Assembly: GCA_964396165.1 (NCBI GenBank)
Contig: CAYNEF010000003.1
Coordinates: forward strand, 36,119-100,118
Direction: 5' to 3'
DNA length: 64,000 bases
Origin: CALCZU01 sp964396165
Lineage (GTDB): Bacteria > Bdellovibrionota > FAC87 > UBA2466
Shown one piece after another: positions 15,573-24,103 of the stretch. The notes beneath the pieces are model-generated. The model was not told where the DNA came from, searched no databases, and saw nothing but the letters and a program-made list of their open reading frames with translations. A program made the translations under genes and the position numbers. The stretch's first letter is position 1, and every line of letters begins with the position of its first letter.

Positions 15573-17434
15573 AGGCCATTGCATTCACATTAGAACAAAA
15601 GTTCCAGTTGTGGAAAAACGAACTGGAAAATCTATATGAGCAACTTCTTAAAAAATATGCACCTGAAATTGATGCGTTAAAACGTGCCTCAAGGCGGTTG
15701 GACTTCAGGCTTACTACCTTAGTCGGAGTTGTGGTTTTTCTGTGGTTCGTATCCTTTGTGATTTCCGTACAGTTGATACACGGACAGAGTCTACAAAAAG
15801 ACGTGACTTTAGAAAGAGAAAAAATCCTTTCCAAACTTAAAAACGAAGAAACCCAAATACTGAACGACATCATTTTAGATCATCATAAAGCGTTGGAACT
15901 TGCTTCGGGTGATCTCTACCATAGTCAAAATTTAAAATGGCTCGAGTTGAAAACAATTAAAGGTAAAGTATTCACTTTTGGCTCTTTGGGCGAATCGAAA
16001 GAAAAAATTGCCTTGGACGAAGTCTATCCAATCATTTTCGAAGGCAAGGAATACGGCAGAATTTCTTTCGAAAAAGAACTGTCATACCTGGGTGACTCAA
16101 GAGGACTCGCACGTAAGTGGATTTTCGGGATCACTATCATCATGATTCTGATTTTTTTCATCGTGCAGAGATTCATCAACCAGCAGATGGTGCTACCTAT
16201 TCAGTTACTCATTTCAAACTTCTCATCCGGCAAAGACATTTCTTCCGAAGAGGTTTCCGAGAAGGGCGCAACAGAAATAGAAAATCTTTATACTGCGTTT
16301 AGCCAGATGCAACGCGGTTTTAAAGAATCCCAAGAGAAAATGATTACCACTGAGCGTGATGTGGCACTTGGTGCGCTAGCAGCTCAAGTGGCGCATGATA
16401 TTCGATCTCCCTTAGCCGCCTTGCAAGTCATGTTCGACACTTTGGAAACTCTTCCAGAAAATCAGCGTTTACTTTTGCGTACAGCGATTCAAAGAATTAC
16501 CGATATTGCAAACAATCTGCTGCATTCGGGTAGCAATCAATTAAGAAAACCGACTGCAAAATCCCTCAAAGTCGTCGAAAAATCTTCAGAGCTTATTGAT
16601 GCTATCGTGAATATCATAGTGAGCGAAAAGCGAGTGCAGTATTCAGCGCACAAAGACGTTGTGATTGAATACCACAGTGATTTGGCTTCAAAGTGTGTGT
16701 TTTCTAGCGTAAACCGCATTGAATTTGAGAGGCTTCTCTCTAATTTGATAAATAATTCCGTAGAAGCCATTACCGCGAGTGGAAAAATTGAAATCGACCT
16801 TGCATCCACAAACGAAAATCTGATTTTAACGATTAAGGACAATGGCAAAGGCATGCCGCCTGATTTGATAGAAGCATTGGGAACAAGAGGGACGACATTC
16901 GGCAAAAAAGAAGGTTCTGGTCTGGGTTTATACCACGCCATTAAAATGGTCGAATCTTGGGATGGAAAAATTGAAATCAGCAGCGCACCTGAAATCGGTA
17001 CAGCCATTCAAATCACCCTCGCAAAAGCCGTTACACCCGTATGGTTCTTGCCAACCCTTGAAGTTGCTAAGAAAAGCGTATTGATAGTGATTGATGATGA
17101 CGACTCTATCCACGACACCTGGAAGAACAGATTTCCTTTGGGTTTAAGAAAGTCAAAAGGTGTATCGCTCAGACATTTCACCAATGTCGAAGCTTTCAAG
17201 CGCTGGTGGAATATCAGACCCTCTACTGCACTGAAGCTACTGGTTGATTATGAGTTGATCGGCAGCAATCAAACTGGACTAGAGTTGATTTCCGAGCTAG
17301 GTTTGGAAAAAAATGCAGTACTCGTTACGAGCCACTGCGAAGAAAAAGAAATTATCGAAGAATGTGTTAAAAAAGGAATCAAGATTTTGCCTAAGAGCCT
17401 GGCATCTTCTCTCCCCATAATGGTGTCAAAATGA
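15569..17434 (+). CDS. Hybrid sensor histidine kinase with C-terminal receiver
   Basis: Protein of 621 aa. Membrane segments lie at about 47-70 and 184-203, flanking a periplasmic domain of some 110 residues, followed by a HAMP-like linker. The H-box is AAQVAHDIRSPLAAL (His276), the N-box NLINNSVEA (about 392-400), and the G-boxes DNGKGMP and GSGLGLYHAIKMV. The C-terminal receiver has the acidic cluster VIDDDDS (508-513), phospho-acceptor Asp560 in LLVDYEL, Thr587 and Lys609, so it looks competent. The N-terminal coiled-coil-like stretch (residues 8-45) lies in the cytoplasm before TM1. Translation is coupled to the binding protein before it and to rluA-like after it. No separate response regulator is adjacent. 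Confidence 0.88.
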   Translation: MKAIAFTLEQKFQLWKNELENLYEQLLKKYAPEIDALKRASRRLDFRLTTLVGVVVFLWFVSFVISVQLIHGQSLQKDVTLEREKILSKLKNEETQILNDIILDHHKALELASGDLYHSQNLKWLELKTIKGKVFTFGSLGESKEKIALDEVYPIIFEGKEYGRISFEKELSYLGDSRGLARKWIFGITIIMILIFFIVQRFINQQMVLPIQLLISNFSSGKDISSEEVSEKGATEIENLYTAFSQMQRGFKESQEKMITTERDVALGALAAQVAHDIRSPLAALQVMFDTLETLPENQRLLLRTAIQRITDIANNLLHSGSNQLRKPTAKSLKVVEKSSELIDAIVNIIVSEKRVQYSAHKDVVIEYHSDLASKCVFSSVNRIEFERLLSNLINNSVEAITASGKIEIDLASTNENLILTIKDNGKGMPPDLIEALGTRGTTFGKKEGSGLGLYHAIKMVESWDGKIEISSAPEIGTAIQITLAKAVTPVWFLPTLEVAKKSVLIVIDDDDSIHDTWKNRFPLGLRKSKGVSLRHFTNVEAFKRWWNIRPSTALKLLVDYELIGSNQTGLELISELGLEKNAVLVTSHCEEKEIIEECVKKGIKILPKSLASSLPIMVSK

Positions 17435-18087
17435 ATGTAGTTTTTGAAAATGAAAATTTTGTGGTTTTGGACAAGCCTTCCAATCAATTGTCGATTCCTG
17501 GAAGGTTTGAAACGGAGCTTGATTCTGGTTCGCTTCTTACCGAGCTGACGGAAAAATACAAAAGACATATTTTCGTCGTACACAGGTTGGATAGGGAAGT
17601 CTCGGGCCTGATTGTCTATGCAAAAAATGATCATGCACATGCTGTCGCCTGTAACTGGTTTGAACACCGGACAGTAGAAAAGCAGTACGAAGCACTGAGT
17701 GAAAGTGCCGATGGCAAGTGGCCGAATGTCGGAGAAAAGTTTAAGTGGGAAAGTATGCTACTTAAGGGAAAAAAACGCGCGTATGAAAAACCTTTTGGCA
17801 AACGCGCCATTACCGAAGCTGAATTCTTAGGTGTGACAGAGCATCAGGGGCAAACAGTAGGAAGATGGAAACTTATTCCGAAAACGGGTCGCTCGCATCA
17901 GTTGCGTTTCGAGCTCTTTAAAAGAGGTTTTCCGATTTTGGGTGATGCTCTTTACGGAGCAAAGGGCAAATTCCAAACTGGAATTGCCCTTCGCGCCATT
18001 AGTTTAAATTTTTCTCACTGCAGAGAAGCCAAAGAATATGGCTTGAAACCTGACTTACAGGTTAATTCCGCATTTTCTCATTGTTAA
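17431..18087 (+). CDS. RluA-family pseudouridine synthase
   Basis: Protein of 218 aa with the catalytic motif VVHRLDREVSGLIVYAK (Asp54 in HRLDxxxSG) and the C-terminal motif LIPKTGRSHQLRFEL typical of RluA/RluC/RsuA enzymes. It isomerises uridine in rRNA or tRNA. The N-terminal S4 domain of RluC/RluD is absent, so it belongs to the short RluA/TruC-like group. The start overlaps the kinase stop (ATGA at 17431), an unexpected partner for a sensor kinase. The 3' end overlaps the convergent C14 gene by 26 bp. Confidence 0.88.
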   Translation: MNVVFENENFVVLDKPSNQLSIPGRFETELDSGSLLTELTEKYKRHIFVVHRLDREVSGLIVYAKNDHAHAVACNWFEHRTVEKQYEALSESADGKWPNVGEKFKWESMLLKGKKRAYEKPFGKRAITEAEFLGVTEHQGQTVGRWKLIPKTGRSHQLRFELFKRGFPILGDALYGAKGKFQTGIALRAISLNFSHCREAKEYGLKPDLQVNSAFSHC

Positions 18088-18904
18088 GATCTTCTGGAAC
18101 AAGGCGAGCTACCGGATGGTGTACTTTCGTGTAGTCGTACGTTTTCTGAATGAATTCGCCGATAGTATCGTTCTTTTCCATTCCTTCATCGAATGCTTTG
18201 CCGAGTGCGACAGTGAAGGCAGAACCGTTAGACCCCGCAGCACTGGTTTCATCGGCGCGCGAAGAGGCAAAAACGAACAATTTATCAAAGTAAGCATCTC
18301 TTGTTGTAGGTTTCAATGCTTCTACAATGGAGTCTGCTTCTTTTTGCATGTCTGTTACAGGCAGCATTTGAATGCTTGGCATTCCTCTGAACTTTGGAAG
18401 TAGGGAACCGGAATAGCAGGAGTCAAAGAACAAAAGGAGTCTTTTTAAAGGTCCGATATTCTTTCTGCCGGCTTCTAGAGCTGCTCTGATTTCTTGTACC
18501 TTCATCGTTCTATCTTCCATCAATAGAGTTTCTTTTCCGCCGTGGCCTGAGAAGTAGAAGAGAAATGTTCCGTCTTCTTCTACCTTGGAAGAAATTTCTG
18601 TCAGGTTTTTTGCAACAAGTGCGGTTGTTCCCGTTTTGTTGTAAAGGTTTGTTGCTTTGAAATTATAGTCAGGGTGATTTCCCATTCTTTCCACGTTTTT
18701 CACATCCAAATCAATTCCAGGAAGACCTTTATCGACGCCTACAAGTAGGGATAGGTTTGTTGCTTTGGAACTTTCCGTCCAACCGCGAACTCCACTACTT
18801 AGCGGTGTCACACCTTCCCCGCCCCCAGGAGTAGGATTTACTCCATTGGATGCGAAAATAGACTGACACAATAATATGGCGCACAGCCATAAGCATGATT
18901 TCAT
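18062..18904 (-). CDS. Exported caspase-like (C14) peptidase
   Basis: Protein of 280 aa. A signal peptide (MKSCLWLCAILLCQSIFA) is followed by a Gly/Pro-rich linker and a p20-like caspase domain: LSLLVGVDKGLPGIDLDVKNVERM, then FLFYFSGHGGKETLL with catalytic His121, and RLLLFFDSCYSGSLL with catalytic Cys163. A later LFVFASSRADETSAAGSNGSAFT matches the substrate-pocket strand of metacaspase-like proteins. It is exported or periplasmic, which is less common than cytosolic metacaspases. Substrate unknown. It overlaps the rluA-like gene tail-to-tail. The 188-bp gap upstream (18905-19092) is AT-rich; beyond presumed divergent promoters I see nothing in it. Confidence 0.85.
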   Translation of the reverse strand: MKSCLWLCAILLCQSIFASNGVNPTPGGGEGVTPLSSGVRGWTESSKATNLSLLVGVDKGLPGIDLDVKNVERMGNHPDYNFKATNLYNKTGTTALVAKNLTEISSKVEEDGTFLFYFSGHGGKETLLMEDRTMKVQEIRAALEAGRKNIGPLKRLLLFFDSCYSGSLLPKFRGMPSIQMLPVTDMQKEADSIVEALKPTTRDAYFDKLFVFASSRADETSAAGSNGSAFTVALGKAFDEGMEKNDTIGEFIQKTYDYTKVHHPVARLVPEDLNNEKMRN

Positions 18905-19092
18905 AGGCTCTCCTGGTTTTTTATCGAATTTATTGGTGTTAGCGTTTCAAAAGATGAATGTCTTATTTATAAGTATAAAGAGTATTCGAATAAGTAGTGT
19001 ATTTCCCTGAAGTTCCCGTTAACAGGTGTTGTGTCATAAGTTTCATAAGGAAATAATGGTTAAATAATAGGAATTTAGGTATATTTTGCAGG

Positions 19093-20415
19093 ATGTCAGT
19101 AAAAAGCGCTAAAACTAAGTATTCTTGGATCACCGAGCTTTTTGAATCCAGCTCGAGAGAAATAAGCGATCGTAAAGTCGGTATTGAGATTGAGCGTATT
19201 GCCATGTGGCCGTCGCTTAAATCGTTTTCCTATTCTGATGGTGAAAAACCCGGTGCCACCACTCTTTTAAAAAAACTTTCTAAGCAACATATCTGGCCTA
19301 TCATCACAAACAACGATGGAAGCCCCTTAGGATTAACATCTACACACGGAAAAGTTTCGCTCGAGCCGGGTAGCCAGGTGGAACTGTCTACCGATCCGTT
19401 AAAAGATCTTTTTCAAGTTCAAAAAGAAGTAGATTTGTTTGAAGCAAAAGTAAGTGCCATTACGGACGAATGGGGTTTGATGTGGCTGACACTGGGTACA
19501 GATCCATTGCATGCCGTAAAAGACATCGAGTTGATACCGTCTGTACGTTATCAAATCATGACAGATTATTTTGAGCAAAGGTCCCGTCTGGGTACTTCCA
19601 TGATGAGAAGAACTGCCTCTGTGCAAATCAATTTAGATTACACGAGTGAAAAAGAGGCTATCGAAATGCTAAGGGCAAGCTTACTTACCTCGCCAGTTTC
19701 TTACGCACTTTTTGGAAATTCTCCCTTTATAGATGGGAAAATGTCGGGTTATTGCTCCTACAGAAACCAAATCTGGCTTGAAACCGATCCGAAACGCACG
19801 GGAATGTTCTCAGAAGCGTTTTCTAAAGACTTTAACTTTGAACGACTTGCAGAATATCTTTGGAAAGAGCCTCTGATGTTCGTTCAAAACAGAAAGAAGC
19901 AATACGTTCCAGCAAACGGAATGAATCTGCATGATATTGAAGAAGGTAAAATAGACGGTGTTCTGTTGGATGATACAAATCAGTGGAATGCGATTCGTCA
20001 GTTATTTACCGATAGTAGGGTAAAACCTGGCTATGTAGAAATCCGTTCGCTCGATAATCTTTGCCCAAAAGACAGATACGCCTCTACCGCATTTTGGATG
20101 GGACTTCTTTATAGTGAAGACGCAAGAAAACTTTGCATGGAACTACTTGGTAAGTACGACGATAAAAAACGGCGCGAATTGAATCTGGCAGTCGCAAAAG
20201 ACGGCATGAAAGCGGAAAGTTTTGTGAATATAGTAGATATTTCCAAAAAGCTCTTTGATGCAGCTCATGCCTCATTGAAAACGCGTGGGCTGGGCGAGGA
20301 AGTATTCTTAGAACCTCTTCGTGAAATTATCGAAACTAAAATGAATCCTGCACAAAGAATTATCGCGAATTGGAAAGGCGATATGAGCGCCATGCTCAAT
20401 GAGAATAAGTTTTAG
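19093..20415 (+). CDS. gshA: Glutamate-cysteine ligase (plant/alphaproteobacterial type)
   Basis: Protein of 440 aa of the GCS2 family. Landmarks are KVGIEIERIAMWP (ATP/Glu site), SLEPGSQVELSTDPL, DIELIPSVRYQIM, SMMRRTASVQINLDY, ALFGNSPFIDGKMSGYCSYRNQIW and TDPKRTGMF. All follow the order of the plant-type enzyme, which makes gamma-glutamylcysteine from Glu, Cys and ATP. Glutathione synthetase lies 117 bp away in convergent orientation, which supports the assignment. The start is ATG at 19093, with no strong ribosome-binding site beyond a GCAGG abutting it. Confidence 0.87.
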   Translation: MSVKSAKTKYSWITELFESSSREISDRKVGIEIERIAMWPSLKSFSYSDGEKPGATTLLKKLSKQHIWPIITNNDGSPLGLTSTHGKVSLEPGSQVELSTDPLKDLFQVQKEVDLFEAKVSAITDEWGLMWLTLGTDPLHAVKDIELIPSVRYQIMTDYFEQRSRLGTSMMRRTASVQINLDYTSEKEAIEMLRASLLTSPVSYALFGNSPFIDGKMSGYCSYRNQIWLETDPKRTGMFSEAFSKDFNFERLAEYLWKEPLMFVQNRKKQYVPANGMNLHDIEEGKIDGVLLDDTNQWNAIRQLFTDSRVKPGYVEIRSLDNLCPKDRYASTAFWMGLLYSEDARKLCMELLGKYDDKKRRELNLAVAKDGMKAESFVNIVDISKKLFDAAHASLKTRGLGEEVFLEPLREIIETKMNPAQRIIANWKGDMSAMLNENKF

Positions 20416-20434
20416 TGTTTTGCAGAGATCTCGC

Positions 20435-20519
20435 TGGGGGCTTGCCCCCAATGGTAATATTACATAGTTTTTTAGATAGACTTCGCCCCCAAACCTGACA
20501 ATTGGGAAAATTGTCAGGT
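20435..20519. repeat. Pair of hairpins between convergent gshA and gshB
   Basis: Two stem-loops lie back to back. The first is TGGGGG-CTTG-CCCCCA at 20435-20450. The second is a perfect 11-bp stem, ACCTGACAATT at 20493-20503 with its complement at 20509-20519 and a GGGAA loop. A GCCCCCAA repeat recurs between them (20445-20451 and 20485-20492). Neither has a clear T-tract, so they are either weak bidirectional terminators or a dispersed intergenic repeat. One arm resembles the inverted repeat at 58527-58617. Confidence 0.6.
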
Positions 20520-20532
20520 CTACTTGGAAATT

Positions 20533-21483
20533 TTAGGTAGTTTTCTTTTTTATAAAATCGATTACTTTTTCAGCGATATGGATGCCTTCTAGTTTTTTAA
20601 TGGCGAGCATTCCTGTGGGGGAAGTAATGTTGATTTCTGATACTTTGGCCCCAATCAAATCAATTCCCGCGAAATCTATTTTATTTTTTGACAGAAATTT
20701 TCCTACTTTGGAAAGCACTGCCACTTCTTTTTTCGACAAGGGTTTAGAGGCTGCCGTACCACCTTGCGCAAGATTGGAAATGAAATCTCCTGCTTTTGGA
20801 ATGCGCATGAAATGGCCCACGACTTTTCCATTTAGTAAAAATACGCGTCTGTCTCCTTCGAGCACTTCAGGAATATAGGGCTGGATGATAATTTCTTTTT
20901 GGGTGGATTCTTTAATTCCCGAATAAGAGTTGAGGAGTTCATTCTTCGAAAATTTTTGTACATCGCTTCCGCCAAAACCTAAAAAAGGTTTTGTGACAAA
21001 TGAATCCGTTTTAAACTGATTTATAAAGGCAGTGGCGCCAGCCAAATTGCCAATATAGGTCGGAATAATATCTGATTTCGCAAAGTACCCTTGCGCCAAA
21101 GCTTCCAGTGGAACCAGCTTCTCGTGGAAACGTAGTAGGACATCGGGATGATTAAAAAAGTATGTTTCTTTAGAAGCAAGCTTCAAAAGCCAGCAGAGCC
21201 GTACATACGAAGGATCAAAGGGTGGATCTTTTCGGATAAATACAGCCTTAAAATGTTTCATAGACTGAAACGACTGCTCTGCTAACTGCGCTGTTTCTTC
21301 TTCCTTGCAATCCACCACTTTTTTGCTGTGTACAATGACTTTATTTTCAAAATACTCAACGTCGATTTCACGCGCCCAATAGCATTCGTGTTTTTTTGCA
21401 AGTGCTACGCGCAAAAGTTCGAGCGTGGAATCGCCCTTTGGTTTTAAACGATCTGGTGGATCTGCAATAAATAGTATTTTCAT
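20533..21483 (-). CDS. gshB: Glutathione synthetase
   Basis: ATP-grasp protein of 316 aa, the usual GshB length. It begins MKILFIADPPDRLKPKGDSTLELLR, the family's Phe/Asp-Pro start with the Lys-Asp-Ser-Thr stretch. It has VFIRKDPPFDPSYV, TYFFNHPDVLLRFHEKL, VTKPFLGFGGSDVQKF, IIQPYIPEVLEGDRRVFLL and the Mg site DFAGIDLIGAKVSEINITSPTG. It joins Gly to gamma-Glu-Cys. Its start abuts the stop of the ggt gene (shared position 21483), so ggt and gshB form a minus-strand operon. It is convergent with gshA. Confidence 0.93.
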   Translation of the reverse strand: MKILFIADPPDRLKPKGDSTLELLRVALAKKHECYWAREIDVEYFENKVIVHSKKVVDCKEEETAQLAEQSFQSMKHFKAVFIRKDPPFDPSYVRLCWLLKLASKETYFFNHPDVLLRFHEKLVPLEALAQGYFAKSDIIPTYIGNLAGATAFINQFKTDSFVTKPFLGFGGSDVQKFSKNELLNSYSGIKESTQKEIIIQPYIPEVLEGDRRVFLLNGKVVGHFMRIPKAGDFISNLAQGGTAASKPLSKKEVAVLSKVGKFLSKNKIDFAGIDLIGAKVSEINITSPTGMLAIKKLEGIHIAEKVIDFIKKKTT

Positions 21484-23237
21484 TAGTATGCCTCTGCTCC
21501 GCCTTCATCACGAGGATCGAAGGCAGAAGTGAATTGTCCATCGCTTGCAATGCCTACCGCTTGTACGATAGGGGAGAAAGGAGGTTCCGCAACAATATGT
21601 CCACGCGACTTCAAATCGTCCTGTAACGCATCCATCAGACCACCTTCAAGATTTAGTTTGTCAGGAAGCCATTGGTGGTGAAAGCGTGGTGCAAATACGG
21701 AACGTTTTACGTCACCGGGAAATTGAACAAAATAATTTAATGAAGTTTCAAGAACACTTGTAATAATTCGAGACCCTCCAGCGGCACCAACTACAAATAC
21801 CGGTTTATCATTTTTTAAAAATATAGAGGGAGTCATGCTAGACACTGGACGTTTTCCGGGCGCAATGGCGTTTGCTTCACTACTTACAAGACCATAGACA
21901 TTTGCTTCTCCTACTTTACTACTAAAATCATCCATTTCGTCATTTAAGAAAATTCCTGTTCCAGGAACCGCAAGGCACGAACCGAATGTATAGTTAATAG
22001 TAAGCGTGCTTGCGACTGCATTTCCGTTGTTATCCATCACACTTAAATGAGTTGTGTGAGTTCCGGGCTCGAGAAGTACTTTCGGATTTTTGATTTCAGA
22101 AGAAGGAGTTGCTTTCTGCAGTTGAATGGATTTTCTGAGTTCTTCAGCATACGCATTGCTGGTTAATTTTGCATAATCTACTTTTACAAAGTCAGAATCA
22201 CCGATAATTTGCGATCGGTCCGCATAGCCACGCTTTAATGCTTCTGTAATCAGATGGACGTATTCGACTGGATCACTGGATGTCGCTTTCAAATCGTAAC
22301 CCGAAAGCACATTGAGAGTTTCTGCTAGAATTACACCACCAGCGCTAGGGGGAGGAGCTGAGATAAATTGGTTTCCAGCGAAAGATCCTTTAATGGGTTG
22401 TCTGTATTTAACGGGATATTTTGCAAGATCGCTTTGCTGTAAAATCCCTCCTTTTTCATTTACATAGCGGACAATTTTTTTGCCGAGAGCACCGACGCGA
22501 AAAGAAGCACCCCCTTGAGCTGCAATGGTTCGAATGGTGCTTGCGAGATCTTTTTGTACTAATCTCTCCCCAATATTGAGCGGCCGTTCCTCTTTGAAAA
22601 GAAGTGATTTAGTGTATTGCTCTTTCAAAAGGCATTCTTTTTCGTCGACGATATGTTCATGCAGGGAGGGGTAGACTAAAAATCCTCTGTCTGCGAGTGT
22701 AATGGCAGGTTCCAATACATCTTTCCATTTTAATTTTCCCCATTTTCTATGGATTTCATAAAGCCCCATGACAAAACTGGGGGTGGCAATGCTCATTGCC
22801 CCTTTCAAACTCATATTGGGAATAACTTTGCCGTCTTTATCCAGATACATGTCGCGGCTGGCTTTTTGGGGAGCTGTTTCACGGAAATCGATAAAAAGAT
22901 TTACAGGTTTTTTCTGATTGAGGTGAATCGTCATGAAACCGCCACCACCAATCCCTGCAGAGTGAGGCCGCTCGACAGCAAGGGCAAATGCAGTCGCTAC
23001 AGCACTGTCTATTACATTGCCGCCTTTTTTCAAAATTTCGATTCCAGCTTTGGAAGAATGTGTTCCCCCTGACGCAACTGCACCGTGACTTCCTTTTGCA
23101 GAACAGCATTCCGGCGTTCTGTTCCATAACTTGTAATTGATGTGCTTCTCAGACAAGAACGCTTTAGCTTTTTCTGCATTCGGCGTTGATTGACAGGCTG
23201 CAAGAAGAAATAAAAAGAAAAGAGATAGAAATTTCAT
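21483..23237 (-). CDS. ggt: Gamma-glutamyltranspeptidase, exported
   Basis: Protein of 584 aa, full length for the Ntn-hydrolase GGT precursor. The signal peptide ends in a lipobox-like FLLAAC, so it may be a lipoprotein. The autoprocessing site and N-terminal nucleophile Thr lie in PGTHTTHLSVMD. Downstream are TINYTFGSCLAVPGTGIFLNDEMDDFS and the oxyanion/glutamate pocket KRPVSSMTPSI with VVGAAGGSRI. It cleaves glutathione and gamma-glutamyl peptides in the periplasm and here shares an operon with gshB. An unusual Cys pair (CCSAKG) lies near the mature N-terminus. The ATG start at 23237 faces the nitrilase gene 48 bp away. Confidence 0.93.
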   Translation of the reverse strand: MKFLSLFFLFLLAACQSTPNAEKAKAFLSEKHINYKLWNRTPECCSAKGSHGAVASGGTHSSKAGIEILKKGGNVIDSAVATAFALAVERPHSAGIGGGGFMTIHLNQKKPVNLFIDFRETAPQKASRDMYLDKDGKVIPNMSLKGAMSIATPSFVMGLYEIHRKWGKLKWKDVLEPAITLADRGFLVYPSLHEHIVDEKECLLKEQYTKSLLFKEERPLNIGERLVQKDLASTIRTIAAQGGASFRVGALGKKIVRYVNEKGGILQQSDLAKYPVKYRQPIKGSFAGNQFISAPPPSAGGVILAETLNVLSGYDLKATSSDPVEYVHLITEALKRGYADRSQIIGDSDFVKVDYAKLTSNAYAEELRKSIQLQKATPSSEIKNPKVLLEPGTHTTHLSVMDNNGNAVASTLTINYTFGSCLAVPGTGIFLNDEMDDFSSKVGEANVYGLVSSEANAIAPGKRPVSSMTPSIFLKNDKPVFVVGAAGGSRIITSVLETSLNYFVQFPGDVKRSVFAPRFHHQWLPDKLNLEGGLMDALQDDLKSRGHIVAEPPFSPIVQAVGIASDGQFTSAFDPRDEGGAEAY

Positions 23238-23285
23238 CAGACAAAACTACTTCTCAAATCGATACTAGGCAACTACCATAAAGAA

Positions 23286-24083
23286 ATGAAAATCGGACTT
23301 GTCCAATACCATTCGTCAGTTCATTTGGAAGAAAATATCGAGCGCATGACAGAGATGACAAAAGCTCTGAAGGCACAGGGTGCCGATGTCGTTGTCTTTC
23401 CGGAGATGGCGTATTTAAGTGGAAATTCTTCTGTCTGGTCTTCGAAAGTAAACCAATACCAGAATATCCTAATGAAATTGCAAGAAGTCGCAGCGTCTTG
23501 CAAAGTTTTTTTACTCCCCGGAACCTTGAGAGAGCCATCAAAAGAAAAAGGAAAGTTTTATAATTCTCTTTCTATAATTAATCCCTACGGACAAGTAGTT
23601 GCAACGTACCGAAAAATTTTTCTGTTTAAAGCTAATTTACCGGACAAAAATTATGATGAATCCAAATATTGCTCTCCCGGAAGCGATCTTGTCGTTACTC
23701 CTGAGCCTTGTAATTTTGGTTTGTCTATTTGTTATGATTTGAGATTTCCCGAGTTGTTTAGAAAATTAAAAGCAAAAGGTGCGAAAATAATATTTTTGCC
23801 TTCAGCATTCACCGTACCAACGGGAAAAGCGCACTGGAAAACTTTGGTCACTGCACGTGCTATTGAAAATCAGGTATTCATCGTAGCGCCCGGGCAAACA
23901 GGGGTGAATGGGGATGGAAACGAAACGTACGGACATTCTTTAGTAGTGGGGCCGTGGGGCGAAGTTTTATGTGAGATGGGAAGCGAAGAAGGGTATACCA
24001 CCGTAGACATCGACCTCAATTTGATTGATTTGGCCAAATCTAAAGTCGATGCAGAAGCTTCGAAGAGAAATGATCTTTTTTAA
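23286..24083 (+). CDS. Nitrilase-superfamily amidase (Nit1/Nit2-like, possible deaminated-glutathione amidase)
   Basis: Carbon-nitrogen hydrolase of 265 aa. The catalytic triad is Glu40 (VVVFPEMAY), Lys110 (TYRKIFLF) and Cys149 (GLSICYDLRFPELFR). The YDLRFPE sequence and length fit the Nit1/Nit2 branch. Nit1 repairs deaminated glutathione, so its position next to gshA/gshB/ggt is suggestive. Omega-amidase (Nit2) is the alternative. It is divergent from ggt with a 48-bp spacer and convergent with the DPP-IV gene, with a 20-bp gap. Confidence 0.85.
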   Translation: MKIGLVQYHSSVHLEENIERMTEMTKALKAQGADVVVFPEMAYLSGNSSVWSSKVNQYQNILMKLQEVAASCKVFLLPGTLREPSKEKGKFYNSLSIINPYGQVVATYRKIFLFKANLPDKNYDESKYCSPGSDLVVTPEPCNFGLSICYDLRFPELFRKLKAKGAKIIFLPSAFTVPTGKAHWKTLVTARAIENQVFIVAPGQTGVNGDGNETYGHSLVVGPWGEVLCEMGSEEGYTTVDIDLNLIDLAKSKVDAEASKRNDLF

Positions 24084-24103
24084 ATAATACAGCTAGCCGT
24101 AAC

